64,000 nt of DNA from Bemisia tabaci (GCF_918797505.1 NC_092799.1:30578597-30642596), one strand, 5' to 3'; counted from the first letter of the stretch, positions 12,201-24,600 are shown. Program-made: numbers and translations. The notes: a model not told the origin generated them from the sequence alone.

Positions 12201-14597
12201 TACAAACTAATGAGGAAAATGGACTGACTGTCGGGTCTCTTGGTGGTCGCCGTTAGTTGGTCCATGACTTACATCTTTTGTCCATTCCAACCACCCGCTT
12301 CCACCAATAGGATACCACCATATTTTTTTTGTCTTCATTGTCTATAGCTTTGTCTATCAATTTCAATGATTGACCCGCAGGGTGTGTGAAAATTTTTGGG
12401 GTGAAGACTTACTGGAGCTAAAAGTTAGAGAGGATAAAGGAGCGTTTTCTCTCAGAACTACTTCATGAAATTTTGTCTGCTGGTTTAACACCCATGTGGC
12501 CTGACATTTTAAAACTGACAACTGCAAGGGCACTAAAGTGAGCCATCTATATATCTTGAAGTAGTGCTTGAAGGAAGCATACCTTAGCTCTTATTAACTA
12601 TTGTCACCAACCAATCTCCAACTTTTCATTCCCATTACCAGGGCAATGGAGTTAGATTACCGGCTAAATAAGTTTATGCACTTTTAGACTGGGATAGAAG
12701 ATTATTTGACGGTCATTTTTTGCATGGAAAGTGAATGCAAGAGGTAAGATGACTTATTTTCTGTCCATTCTAAAAGTGAATATACTCACTTGGCGCGGAC
12801 GCTATTTAGAATAAATGTTTAGAAAAACTTAAAGGTCTAATTTTAAATTACAGCAATTTCAAAATTTAACTTTGCTTCAAAAAAAAAAAAAAAAAAAATC
12901 TGAGCTAAGTCAAATATCTTTACATAACTGGAATGTTAACAAAGGGCCACCAAAACGGTTGATTGTAGGTTCGCCATTCCTAAGTTGCACATTGGTACAG
13001 TGACTTGCCGCTTTTGTTGAACCTAAAGACAACCTATTCTGATTTCAAATGTTAAATAAAGGTCCAACGGGGCGTTAAAAACATTAGAAAATTTTTATTC
13101 TGATTGGCTTTGCTTGAATCACTTGGCCTCAAATTCCCCTAGCAGATGCTGGTTAGCCGAATGTTTCTAATATGATTTTATACTTATGACCTGATGGCTT
13201 TGGTGGTTCAATTAAGAATAGATATGTATGATTTCAGTTGAAAGGGCGAATATTGGCATCTTATTCCTTTCAGAACAGGAAAAAAATGAGCAATTACCTG
13301 ATCAGTTTAGCCAATTTTCCAGCTCATTGAGCCTCTTTCCTCTTTGTTTTAATCCAAAGTAAAGAAGAAGGAAAAAAGGAAGGCACCTAGGGTTGCAGAT
13401 ATTATAAGCCCTCCTCCCCCTCCCAATTTTTAACTTCAGAAAAATTTTGAATGGATATTTGTTCGGAGGAAGACACTTTCTTTGAGAGAGTCAATATATT
13501 GTTAGTCCTTCAAAATTCAAAATTCTCTTCATTAGAAATGTTTACATTGTTCTTTATGACCCTCATGGCAGTCCAAAATGGATGAACGGATCAAAGATTG
13601 GTACAGGCAGATTGCCAGACTACACTTCTTATACATAAATTAGGTAACTTTAGAGAGTCAACATTTCCACCTTATTCAGAATAAGTAAATGTTGCTGACT
13701 TACTTTTTCAATTTCTAGAGCCAACGTCACAAGATCACTTTGAGAATGTTTGCCAACTGCATACGGGTTTAAAAGTTGATGTCCCAGAGGCGCAGGATTT
13801 CGTTCCACCAGAATGGCTGAAAAAATTTCAGGAAGGGGAATGAGGCGAGAGAGTCCAAAGACATTACAAGAAAAGAAGTAGATAGTCTAAACAGGACTTT
13901 CTCAGAATTATAGCTCTCCTTTAAGTTAGAATGATATGCCATGCTCTAAAACAATCGGAAAACTCACGGTGGCAACTGAATACTGTCAAAACCCTTTTCC
14001 TACAATAATTTCAAAAGGAGCTTTTTTTCTGCTCCGACTGTGAAAATTCCTGGGATATTGCAATGATAACGTAAGCTTCAGAATGGCGAGCTGAAAAACC
14101 TATGCACTCTGTGCTACGCTGAAGTAATTAACTGGCAAATTAAAACTGAACTTTGCGGAAAAAGGAAATTTTACTGCAGGGCCCGCCTGCCTTCCCATTT
14201 GAAAAACCAGTCTTCTGGGCTTACAAATTTCCACACAATACTTACCGATTCCAAATCCCCTTCTGAAAAGACTCAAAGGGGGTCCGTTTAGGTTCACCGA
14301 TATTTACCCAATAGACGTCCCCAGACCGCTGGCGAAAACCAGCAAGGTCAAAAACCCATTTCTTTGAACCACAGGGGGATGCATCCTAACTCCGCTTTGC
14401 TGCGAAACAACACACAATGCTTGTTTGTGCAGAAAATATATTTGACGGGTACATTAAAATTCAATACAACATAGTGCAGAAAATAGTGATAGGATAAAAG
14501 TAGAGCCGAACTTACATAATAAATTGACTAGGGTTCAAATAATTGTGTAGGTACCTTCTTCCGGTTTGTGGTTCGGATCGACAAGTCTCCGCTTCAT
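9234..14597 (-). CDS. C1orf50: C1orf50 homologue, four exons, complete
   Basis: The exons are 14597-14555, 13816-13704, 11651-11433 and 9413-9234 (43+113+219+180 nt = 184 aa plus stop). All three introns have GT and AG ends and all phases fit. An in-frame TAA precedes the ATG. The protein matches vertebrate C1orf50 (199 aa, DUF2452) along its length: exon 2 DLVTLALEIEK, exon 3 NLHRAACNFQKKPGHLYFLY and GQEYFSMLSPE, and exon 4 PHEFLGAYYLEHDMSW. The exon 3/4 junction falls inside the conserved SPxEW segment. The molecular function is not known; the family is small, soluble and widespread in animals. Intron 2 (2,052 bp) and intron 3 (2,019 bp) each hold a foldback element. The stop codon is only 140 bp from the BRAT1-like start codon, leaving little room for separate 3' end and promoter signals. 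Confidence 0.92.
9746..10070. mobile_element. foldback element in C1orf50 intron 3
   Basis: The ~40 bp at 9746-9787 (around TTGACCATTGTTTACTTT) recurs inverted at 10033-10070 with mismatches. It is a non-coding MITE-like insertion inside the intron. Confidence 0.55.
12111..12379. mobile_element. MITE (ATTGTTGAAA group) in C1orf50 intron 2
   Basis: The ~75 bp arms are inverted copies (TGATTGTTGAAATTGATA and AGACAAAG near the ends, CCTATTGGT inward). The ATTGTTGAAA terminal core is shared with the elements at 23470, 24601 and 29320. Confidence 0.7.
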
Positions 14598-15094
14598 TTC
14601 ACTGAGGATCACTTGAATGAAATATACTGATTACTTCGGAATTTCCGCGAGACTCTTACTACCTAAAATTGGAAAATAATTGAACTAGATTCAGGTTTTG
14701 ATCGCTGAATTAGGTCCAAGAAGATTATCATGATAACAAATCAAAACAACAACAGCAGTAGCAGTCAAATCATGGATGTTTACTTTTTGCAGGCAAAGAC
14801 CCCCTACGATGTGCAGGCAAGATGGCTGCGTCGCGCGACGGGAACTCAGGGCAGTTCGAGCACTCTCTTCCCAATACCTACTCTAACCCATCCTATCGTC
14901 CGCCGCCTCCAGTCCCTACCCCACCCAGCTCGTAATTCTCAAAATACTTTGGCAATATATTTTTCTGATATAATTTAAGGATATAATGTAATTATTGACA
15001 TAATTATTATGATATAATTTATTTAAGGATTGAGGATGGAGAATCTTTAGAATTTATGGAGAAATCACAAGCTTGTGTGGGGGCCCCAGCGTTC

Positions 15095-15584
15095 CCCAAG
15101 TAGCATTTTTCAACGGAAAAATCGCGATTTTATCGCCGATAAAGTCGCGATTATCCTCGATTTTATCGGCGATAAAATCGCTAGGATCATCAACATTTGA
15201 GCGATTATCCTCGATCTTTTCGCGATTTTATTGCGATTTTATCGGCCCGAAAAAATTGCGATTTTATCGCGATAAGATCGAGGATGATCGCTCAGATGTT
15301 GATGATCCTAGCGATTGATAAAATCGCCAAAAAAAGGGGTTAAAGTTGTCAGCCGATTGCCGTTAGGTTCAGCCGTCAGGTCCTTTGACGAAGACGAGCG
15401 TAAAATCCCCGGAGCCTCCGCGGGGATTCGAACCCCAATCGCTACGGTGGAAGGCCAGCACATTGTCACTATGCTATGACCGCTATATGACTTGCGTGTG
15501 CGAATTGAAGCCTCTTATACATGGATCGGCGCTTCGCAACCTCACAACTTATGTCTTTGCGTTGACTGACACCGATTTTTCATT

Positions 15585-15634
<50 letters not shown>

Positions 15635-16213
15635 TCCCTCCCCTGTATTTTATTTCATACCTTGAAATACGGTTGGTAAAATAAGGTTCTATTGGTAATC
15701 TCATCATTCTGTCTCTGTAAAATTACCAATAATAGTGAGATGGCAAAGTTACCGATGGACCTTGGGAAAAACGCCAATAGTTTTTATCGACTGTGGTAGA
15801 ATTACCGAGATAAAATGGTAAAGTTACCGGGGATTGATTACCAATAAAAGTGGCATTCTTACCTGAAAAAATCAGTAAAAATACCGGTTTTCAGGTAAGC
15901 TTACCAGTCTGTCTTTGTAACATTATACTAATAATTGATAAAAAAAAATGAGATGGTTAAGTTACCAACGGATCTCGGTAAAAACGGCGGCGGCGGAATA
16001 GAAACATCTTTCATCTGAGTCATTCATGCGTTAATGAAAAATTGCAATTTATTGCAATTTTATCTCTATAAAATCGCGTTCGATAATATCGCGATTTTGT
16101 TGCAATTTATCGCGATTTTTCTCCCGATAATATTGCAATAAATCGCGACGTCGATAAAATCGCGATACATTCTCCAATTAAATCGCAATTTATCGCGATC
16201 ACTGCTACTTGGG
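15095..16213. mobile_element. nested 1.1 kb TIR element inside copy 1
   Basis: The ends are CCCAAGTAGCA and its inverse (11 bp), flanked by TC on both sides. The empty site survives in the other arm of the host element (near 17515-17535), which runs from GCGTTC straight into TGAGGCATTG. The interior is full of short CGATAAAATCGCGATT-type palindromes and contains a tRNA-like block and a 42 bp T run (15588-15629). There is no transposase frame and the superfamily is not assigned. Confidence 0.75.
15405..15490 (-). other. tRNA-like sequence (SINE head or tRNA pseudogene)
   Basis: Read on the minus strand there is a good B box (GGGTTCGAATCCC), an A-box-like stretch (TAGCATAGTGA) and a CTTCCAC loop that resembles a tRNA-Gly(UCC) anticodon loop. 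The anticodon stem is imperfect and no matching 7-bp acceptor stem is visible, so this is probably not a working tRNA gene. It lies inside the nested transposon. Confidence 0.45.
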
Positions 16214-17949
16214 TCTAAGGCATTGAAATTAATCTTAAACGTACCTATTTACATTTTGAATTTTGGTGGAAAATACGGGGGGGAGGGGGGCTTTAATTTA
16301 TATCTGAGCCATGTATGTTTGATGATTAGAGGATTTACTTATTGCTAAATAGGCAGAGGATGCCAGATGATAAGGGATGAGTTTGAGGATTGTATGCGCA
16401 CAAGGTATAAATGTTTTCAGGATAAAGCTATGGCAGCTAAAAACTAAGATAGCATCCTTCCTTCCTTATTGGAATCAGGCGTAGATCTCAGGAAAAATTT
16501 AAAAAATAAAAGGAGGCTATCTACGTGTGGGAGAAACACACAAGTTACTTAGAGTAAGAGTTAAATTTTAGGTAAAAAAGATGTGTAGTTGGTCGGTAAG
16601 ATATTGTTTTAGCAAATTTTTCAAGAAATGTGCTAAGTGCCTCGTATTTACCTATTAACAGGAAGTTTCCAGAAGTTGTGCCATTGTGCCACAAAAAGAA
16701 ATTGATAAATTTGTGCGAATGTTTAGTTAAAGTTTTAGCTTGATGGTTCGCATCTTTACATGGAAATATTTTTGGTACAATTATAATTTCCACAATGAAA
16801 GTCTGGCAACACAGCTAACTTAGCAAAATCCCTCATATTTCTTAGGAATTAAGTCAGATGTGAGGGTAAGATTTATCCCCCCCCCCCCCCTCCTCCTCTC
16901 AACTAGTTCCCCCAATGCGCACAGAATGTACTAATAAGCAGCATAAAGCAGAGGGAAAGATACAGGTATAATTAATAGATGGGTACTTATTCACAACATG
17001 GATGATTTCAAAATTTGACATCTGAAGCATTTTTGAGATAATATTAAGCACCGATAGTATTCTCCGGAGGAGGCTGCAGTGGGTGCTGCATGCATGTACA
17101 CAGCCTGGCAAATACGTAAGTACAACTCTGCGTCTTTACCGACCAACTACACATCTTTTTTACCTAAAATTTAACTCTTACTCTAAGTAACTTGTGTGTT
17201 TCTCCCACACGTAGATAGCCTCCTTTTATTTTTTAAATTTTTCCTGAGATCTACGCCTGATTCCAATAAGGAAGGAAGGATGCTATCTTAGTTTTTAGCT
17301 GCCATAGCTTTATCCTGAAAACGTTTATACCTTGTGCGCATACAATCCTCAAACTCATCCCTTATCATCTGGCATCCTCTGCCTATTTAGCAATAAGTAA
17401 ATCCTCTAATCATCAAACATACATGGCTCAGATATAAATTAAAGCCCCCCTCCCCCCCGTATTTTCCACCAAAATTCAAAATGTAAATAGGTACGTTTAA
17501 GATTAATTTCAATGCCTCAGAACGCTGGGGCCCCCACACAAGCTTGTGATTTCTCCATAAATTCTAAAGATTCTCCATCCTCAATCCTTAAATAAATTAT
17601 ATCATAATAATTATGTCAATAATTATATTATATCCTTAAATTATATCAGAAAAATATCTTGCCAAAGTATTTTGAGAATTACCCTGGTTGACTTGGGTTG
17701 GACTCGTTTAGAAGTTTAATCTCAATCAAAAATGCCAATTCCCTGAGCTGAGCAGTTTAATTTTTCTCCGCGAGTGAAATTTGTGCTTGGCGCCATTAGG
17801 AGCAAAGAGTAGGGGAGAGGAGAGAGCAACAGAGCAGAATCATGGAGTCCGAGCGAGCTGCACGCACGCTCCACCAGCTACTCCCGCTCTGTGATCGCCT
17901 GCACATCGTAGGGGGTCTTTGCCTGCAAAAACGCTCAATCCAAATCATG

Positions 17950-18952
17950 TGATTTAGGGCGCATGCGCAGTGGTCGTCATCTCATCACCTGACATCACGC
18001 ACGGGCGGAGTTCAATCGTCGACATCGGCAGAAGTCGAATTCGAAAAAAGGGCAGACGTCGACTCGAAGCGAACGGGTCGAATGGTTCCGCGAACTGCCG
18101 CGAATGTCATGAACATTCGCCGGGGCGAGTTCGGACGAGTTTGTTATTGTTTCTCATTAAACTATAAACTAACCCCTTTTGAGGACGTAAGTAATCGTAA
18201 TAGTACATCTACCTATTTAATAGTCAAGAACGTCTAATATTTTTCACTGAATAAATTTTCGCATGTCGTCGGATAAATTATTTTTTTGGCAGTGTGTCTG
18301 TTTAGTAGTAATTTCTTGCCTAGCCACTGCTGTTCATTGTCGGAACGGTGGGAAGTTAATCGAAGCTGTTCAATCCGGAAGTGTTTTTGAGTCAGTTTAA
18401 ATTAATTAATTAATTTCTTTTTCAGTCTGAGCCCTAATTGAGTGGACACTCTACGACTTTCGCGTAGGTAGGTGGAAAAATCCACTTTTTGAGGAAAATG
18501 TACCTAGTCTTTCAGCAGTTCATAGATTATCTCCACTCGCTACCACGCCAAAGGAGCATATCATTGCGTCTGATCATTGAAGGTTTCTTGAGAACCAAGT
18601 TGATGAAAAATGCAGATGAAACTGTAGCTTTTCTTGTTCTTGAAAAACTTTAATGGCAGATTTTCTTATACAGCGAGGGAAACGTCTCTGCTCCATGGTC
18701 ATAGTCGCCATGACTGAAGATTTCTTCGATGGTAAAGTTCCTTATCACCTTTAATACGCTTTAATATCACAGGTCTTTACATCTACCTCATTGTAAGTTG
18801 CTTTCAAGCCTCTACTTTGACAACTTTATTCTTGATGTGGAAGCCAACGTTTTGTTACCCACAGGAGTTACTTGGAAATAAATACATTCATGTAGGATAC
18901 CTAGAATTTACTACCGACACAGTTTCCTTTGCTTCAATCTGCTTTTGCGCAG
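17950..18952. other. spacer, no gene supported
   Basis: The first ~200 bp are GC-richer and contain TCG-rich runs. No coding exon can be supported on either strand. Confidence 0.35.
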
Positions 18953-19154
18953 TTCCTCATACTGTAACGTGACAAGACTGAGTCATAGAAGGGTGCCTCG
19001 GCTCCCTTCTAAAGAGAGACAGGGTGCTGAAAACACGAACACAAAAAGATTAGAGGATGAAACACTTGAGGCCCAGCCTCAAAGAAGTACAACTGGAACT
19101 TCTCACACTAGTCCTAATCGGAACATTTTAATTCAAACATGGAAAAAGTTATGA
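18953..19154 (+). CDS. possible terminal exon, unknown gene
   Basis: A frame of 67 codons plus stop follows a plausible acceptor (TTTTGCGCAG). The peptide is Ser/Thr/Arg/Gln-rich (for example VPRLPSKERQ, TGTSHTSPNR) and ends ILIQTWKKL. Composition looks more protein-like than the neighbouring shadow frames. No upstream partner exon in a compatible phase was found and no family is recognised. It could be a chance ORF. Confidence 0.25.
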
Positions 19155-20979
19155 CATAGGTACCTATCGAGCATTCTTTTTGCACATCGCGGTAAGACAT
19201 GATACTTTCAAAGACGAGAAAAATCAAGTTTATTTTCCATGAAATTAAAAAAAAAATTAGGCATTTTCACCGCGACTTGTTTCTGAAAACACAGAAATGA
19301 GACATTGATTTTTACACGCAACTTCATAAGAGTTTTTCACTTTCATTGAAGAAATTTGAAGTTCATTTTATAAATCCTTCCATTTTAAGGGGATGCATAA
19401 TGAAGGTGACATCACTTAACCACAATCCTATCTGCAGTTGCATCATTTCAGATGTTCTTAAATTTTTTACTATTTTGAAGCATAACGGATCAGTACATGA
19501 AGAAAAATTGCATTTAATGCACCGATTCTGAGGTGCTATCAATCCATATTCCTTGCACAATGGAAATTTTTCTAGGTTCACCATTGATGTGTATGTCTTA
19601 TCACATTAAAAGATAAAAATAAATAAAAAAAGCCACTTAGCGCCCCAGCTGGGTCTTATTAGAAAAGATATTAAAAAAACTTAAATTCCCTCCAAGTATC
19701 AGAATGGAAAAATCCTGAAGACCTTTCTCTTCAAATCATGGTGCAAAATTAAGAGGAGAACGTTTCTCCAAAGTTCATTTTCAATTAAGTCTATTATTGG
19801 ACATAGCCTTTCTCTGATGAAGAAAAGGAAGACATTAATGGTGACGCTAGGCTTTTATTGCTCATCAGTCGAGGTCAAATTAAAAATCGAGACCTGTTTA
19901 CTTAGGTATCTACTTTAAGGGTCAGAAACAAAGCATAAATTTAGTTTAATTTACAACCATTGATGGAATTTCCTGATCCATTGTGGCTCTCGTTCTGCTA
20001 AGAGAGCTACTTAAACTTAGAGGTCTTTAGTGTCGTCCACGGCAAAGACAAGCAGCCTATACATAATGCTCCATTTGCAACAAACGATAAAATGAAAAGT
20101 AAAATAAAATGCACAATGGTGAACTAGGTTCGATTGGTTCGGTGCGTTCGGGCATCGACGTATGACCGTTCGCGAATCGACCTCTGACCGTTCGCCACGA
20201 ATCGACCATTGCCGATGTCGACCTTTGCTACTCGTTCATCACGCACAAAGGATTGTCAAAAAGGCGGGAATTACCAGCGAATCAGAAACGCCGACCGGGG
20301 ACCGGTTCGTTTTCTCTCGTTTCGCGCTTCGTTAACGTTACGGGTTACGCTTTACAACCTCGTGCCATTGCCATTTAGCCATTTTCTCCGCTTTCGCGAA
20401 TTGTAACTTTTCGCACTTCAATTGCAATTTCGTCGTGGGTCATATCTCGCAACTTGAGTCTTATCACGTAAGTAATTAAGTTATTCTCCCCATGCAGGCG
20501 AGCTCGATCGAGATTTCTCCTGCTATCTATTCAGGCAGCATCCACCCGTCGTTTTCCACTTTCCACTTTTTTTTCAGGGGGAGTTTTTTAGGATTTGGCT
20601 GGGTGGCTGCCACCACCTAGAATCGTTCTGTAATCTCTTAATATTTGCAATACTTTACATTATTCACTATTCGGTCGTAAGATTGAATCTTTCCAGCTTT
20701 TTGCATTAGCCGTCTGTCTGTTCAACCTGGTATCTGCTGAGGTTGAAAGCCCAACGCACTTTTTAATCGTCAGTATTGTCAGCAATTTGTCAAATTGGTG
20801 TAGCTCATTGATGATGACGAAACTACCCTCTCGCACTTAGACCTGATTATTAGGAATACTCAACTATTGACATTTCAGCTTGGGCCAGAGGAAGCTCGGC
20901 AGTGAAGAATTCTGCCTCCGACTGTCGTAGTCCAGTTTCTGAAGTTTCACAACATATGACTTGTTATGCCCATCATTCC
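19155..20979. other. spacer, no gene supported
   Basis: Mostly AT-rich. A CGACC/GTTCG-rich patch at about 20130-20250 repeats short motifs (for example GACCGTTCGC twice). No convincing exon. Confidence 0.35.
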
Positions 20980-21561
20980 CTAATGTGCTAACTTAGACCC
21001 GTTTGATGACTGACCTAAAACTGTGCCCCAACTCTTGGAACTTGGTCGACAAGACAAGATTAGGCCTCTCTTAACCATGCAATACATCGCAGTTCGATGT
21101 CTTACTATGCTGCGATATACTTTCAATATTAGGCCTGCAGCACAGTTGGAATTGCAACCTAAACCACCAAAGCATAAGGATGAGCTATCAAAAGGCACTA
21201 CGAGGGAAGGCCAACAATTATTCAAACCATATGCCAATCCTGTCCACAATGCAGGCTTTCCAGTAAAATAATGGAATTTTCCTGATATGCCCGTGAAGGA
21301 TTTTGATCTACATATATAGTGTACATCTGTTTCAACAAGCTTCAAATTCTGGTCAGAAACTCCAGGAAACCACACTAACGACATATCAGCATGAATAACA
21401 AGTCTGTCAAAGCTCTTCTCGGATAGCTTGATCCTTTTTTGCCCTACAGCATAGCACCCGAGGACGAAGTTATCTGAAACAGGCTCTAGGTTCCTGTGCG
21501 CTAATGCTTTGCAGCAAGTAGCTACTGCACCTTTATTCAAAATGGACTTTAAGTGAGGCAA
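20980..21561 (-). CDS. hypothetical ORF, 193 codons
   Basis: The longest minus-strand frame in this stretch (582 nt) contains protein-like segments such as KSFDRLVIHADMSLVWFPG and FTGKPALWTGLAYGLNNCW. An 82-codon plus-strand frame overlaps it, so coding strand and reality are uncertain. The frame ends about 100 bp before transposon copy 2. There is no good start context, no recognised domain and no partner exon. It may be a fragment of an old transposon or a host exon. Confidence 0.25.
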   Translation of the reverse strand: MPHLKSILNKGAVATCCKALAHRNLEPVSDNFVLGCYAVGQKRIKLSEKSFDRLVIHADMSLVWFPGVSDQNLKLVETDVHYICRSKSFTGISGKFHYFTGKPALWTGLAYGLNNCWPSLVVPFDSSSLCFGGLGCNSNCAAGLILKVYRSIVRHRTAMYCMVKRGLILSCRPSSKSWGTVLGQSSNGSKLAH

Positions 21562-21662
21562 CCAATCGGACCTAATTTTACCGGAAAGAACAAAGTCACA
21601 TTAAAATTGAATGAATCGAAGGAAGTTTGAGGCCTTGCTCCTTCTAATATTTATGCCTGAAG

Positions 21663-23328
21663 GATTGAGCGTTTTTGCAGGCAAAGACCCCCTACGAATG
21701 AGCAGGCGATCACAGAGCGGGAGTAGCTGGTGGAGCGTGCATGAAGCTCGCTCGGACTCCATGATGATTATACTCTGTTGCTCTCTCCTCTCCTCAACTC
21801 TTTGCACATCACATAATGGCGCCAAGCACAAATTTCACTCTCGGAGAAAAATTAAACTGCTCAGCTCAGGGAATTGACCTTTTTGATCGGGATTAAATTT
21901 CTAAAAGAGTTCAAACCAAGTACTAACCAGGGTAATTCTCAAAATTCAAAAGACATTTTTCTGATATAATTTAAGGATTACCTAAGGAGGGAAAATCTTT
22001 AGCATATCTGGAGAAATCACAAGCTTGTGCGGGGGCCCCGCAGCGTTCTGAGGCATTGAAATCAAATTCTAAACGTACCTACTTACATTTTGAATTTTGA
22101 TGGAAAATATGGGGGGGGGGGGGCTTCAATTTTATATCTGAGCCATGGGGATGCCAGATGATGAGGGATGAGTTTGAGGGTTTTTGCGCTCAGCAGAGAT
22201 GTTTTCAGGAGCATGGGGGGAACTAGTTAGGAGGAGGGGGGGGGAGAAATATTACCCTCTCCTGACTTCAAGAAATATGAGGGCTTTTGCTAAGTTAGCT
22301 GTGTTGCTAGACTTTCATTGTGGAATTTGTAATTCTACCAAAAATATTTCCATGTGAAGATGAACCATCAAGCTAAAAATTTAACTCAGCATTCGCACAA
22401 ATTTATAAATTTTTTTTTTGTGGCACAATGGTACAACTTCTGGGAAACATCCTGCTAAAGGTAACGAGGCACTTAGCATATTTCTTGAAAAATTTGCTAA
22501 AAAAATATCTTTGCACATTTCTGCTTTTGATAACTTATACCTACAAAAGTACATAACGATCCAAAAAGTGGTGAATTTTACCAGTCATCAGGCATCAAGA
22601 AATATGGGAGCATACATATAGCATTAGGTACCTAAGATGACATTTGAATCAGTGAGTTCGAAAATACAACAACTCGGAAAAAAAAAATTTCAGGAAACAC
22701 CTAAAACTTCGCAGCGGGCGAAGAAGTTAGATGAAGAAAAACTTTTTTGGTGCCAAAGGACGCAAGAAGTACTCTAGAGACTTTCACGCACCAAGTTTCA
22801 GATACTGGTTTTTCATAGTCTGCCCTGAAAAATTTATATTTTTTGACCTGAATAACGCTTGAATATTTATATAACTTGTTGGCACAAGGTATACTGAACC
22901 GAAAAAAGAAAACCGCATAATCGGATAGTCACCCGTTTCCCTTGATCGGCCAAAAATTGGTATTTCCAATGAAATTCTTCGATTCCTCCCTTTTCCCGTC
23001 GCTGTTTCGAGCACTTCCGATTGCAATTTCGAAACATCCTTTTGCGTGCAGATGCTTCTACTTATCCATACCTAAGTGTTACTAAACCGTAAAAAAGTGA
23101 AAATCGAAAAAAACCCGTGTTGGAGTGTTTCTGAACTCACTGAATTCATTTTACATTATTGGAAACATGATTATTTGGATAGATAAGGTGGGGAGACGGC
23201 AGACGATAGGATGGGTTAGAGTAGGTATTGGTTAGAGAGTGCTCGAACTGCTCTGAGTTCCCGTCGCGCCACGCAGCCATCTTGCCTGCTCATTCCGAGG
23301 GGGTCTTTGCCTGCAAAAAGTAAACATC
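21663..23328. mobile_element. large non-autonomous MULE-like transposon, copy 2
   Basis: Target duplications ATGCCTGAAG lie at 21653-21662 and 23329-23338. The ends are the same as in copy 1 but in the opposite orientation: GATTGAGCG side first, GATGTTTAC side last. Subterminal blocks match copy 1 (GATCACAGAGCGGGAG near the left end, CATCTTGCCTGCTC near the right). This copy lacks the nested element and has only one version of the segment that is inverted and doubled in copy 1. No transposase. Confidence 0.85.
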
Positions 23329-23469
23329 ATGCCTGAAGACCGAAGCTTGTTTTCCTTTCAAATGCATTGTTTTCCCTAACATCAGATTTTTCACAGGAAA
23401 GAAATGTTGGCTTGCTTAGCTCATTTTCTCGTACATGTTACCTGGTTCCTCCCAGTTTAATTCTGATCT

Positions 23470-23599
23470 GCAGCCGGATTGTTGAAATTTATGTCAGCAT
23501 GACAAGAGTCGAAAATCGATATATTATGTAGTGTAGATAGGGTTATGTCTTGTCTTATCCTGTCGAAATAGCCAGTTAAAGTTTCAACAATCGGGCTGC
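23470..23599. mobile_element. MITE (ATTGTTGAAA group), 130 bp
   Basis: Begins GCAGCCGGATTGTTGAAA and ends with the near-perfect inverse (TTTCAACAATCGGGCTGC). The centre is AT-rich and non-coding. Confidence 0.75.
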
Positions 23600-23937
23600 A
23601 TTTGAGGCTAATTTTGAATTTCTACTAGGTTCAGGTAAAGGACCTCTTCTAACGTACTAATGTAACTCCTCAATGAGCAACTTGCCTATTAGTATCAACT
23701 ACAGCTCCTGTTAATCAAATGTAAAAAATTTACATATCTTCAATGTGATTTCTTTGCAGTTAATCTTCTGCCATACTTTTGGTCTTTTAAAGTTAGGCAA
23801 CTTTTCACCCACACTTTCAACCCACTCTCTCTTCTTACTGTGATAGCAAGGTATCATGCGTCAGCTTAATTTCACCTTGTCAAGGTTGTTTTCTAGAATT
23901 TTAGTTGTAATCGAGCCCCTTTTTTTCTTTTTTTCAG

Positions 23938-24123
23938 TTGATTTCAAGATTTTTTACCAAGATGCATGAAGAAATGGGACAGACACCTTCAACGAGATTT
24001 CGAACTATCAGTTTTGTCCAGTCTAACAAAGCATCCTGTCAAAACTGTATGGATGTAGCCCAGTACGTAGTCAGTATGGAATTTAAGCTGGCAGATGAAG
24101 CCCGTAGTGAACAACCTGACTAA
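23938..24123 (+). CDS. possible terminal exon, unknown gene
   Basis: The frame starts right after a strong acceptor (T-rich tract then TTTTTCAG, AG at 23936-23937) and stays open for 61 codons to a TAA. The peptide includes TRFRTISFVQSNKASCQNC and QYVVSMEFKLADEARSEQ, which reads as ordinary soluble protein. Phase 0 entry is possible. Upstream exons were not identified and no family is recognised. Confidence 0.35.
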   Translation: MISRFFTKMHEEMGQTPSTRFRTISFVQSNKASCQNCMDVAQYVVSMEFKLADEARSEQPD

Positions 24124-24600
24124 GAAATCATGGACCATGAGAACGGACTCAATATTGAAATTAATGTCTCTATCTTTCAAATGCTTCAACTCGTGTACTT
24201 AATGTAAGTTTACTCTACCATACACTTATCAATGTCAGTTCCTCAAATCAAGTGACTTTCTGAAGAAAGTGGCACCTATTCTAAACCTTCAGTTCCCGTA
24301 GTGGTTGTAATTCTGCATAAAACAACGGTGTGAAGAGAATTTTACAACATTCTTATGTATGGTTTTCATATTGCCATGCATCATTGTCGGATCCAAGATC
24401 CCTTTTGTTCCTTGCTACTACCTAGGCAAATGCAACATGTTATGGACATATTATGCAACATGTTTTTGGATTTCTGCTTTTCATACTCAGCAGCAAGGCC
24501 TCAACTTTATTCAAAACCAGTAGTGCAAATGCTGATAAATTTATTTTTTGGTCTGATCTGCTGTAGATCAACTTGACTACTTACAGTTATATTCTTACAG

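Larger units (their letters stand above)
14775..17940. mobile_element. large non-autonomous MULE-like transposon, copy 1
   Basis: Perfect 9-bp target duplications CAAATCATG lie at 14766-14774 and 17941-17949. The ends share TTTGCAGGCAAAGACCCC as inverted repeats, but the outermost bases differ (GATGTTTAC on one side, GATTGAGCG on the other). The subterminal sequences are distinct: one end runs into GGCAAGATGGCTGCGT, the other into GATCACAGAGCGGGAG. A 9-10 bp duplication is typical of Mutator-like elements. No transposase frame is present. The interior is a giant inverted repeat (left arm 14936-15094 plus 16214-16602, right arm 17139-17690) with a ~535 bp loop. The left arm is split by a nested element. 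Copy 2 at 21663-23328 lies in the opposite orientation. Confidence 0.85.

Noticed and set aside
15405..15490. Functional tRNA-Gly gene
   Set aside because: The B box is good, but the anticodon stem is imperfect, no acceptor stem pairs, and it lies inside a transposon.
18627..18731. Possible small exon starting MADFLIQRGKR
   Set aside because: The donor and frame are acceptable, but its phase does not join the frame at 18953 and no homologue is recognised.
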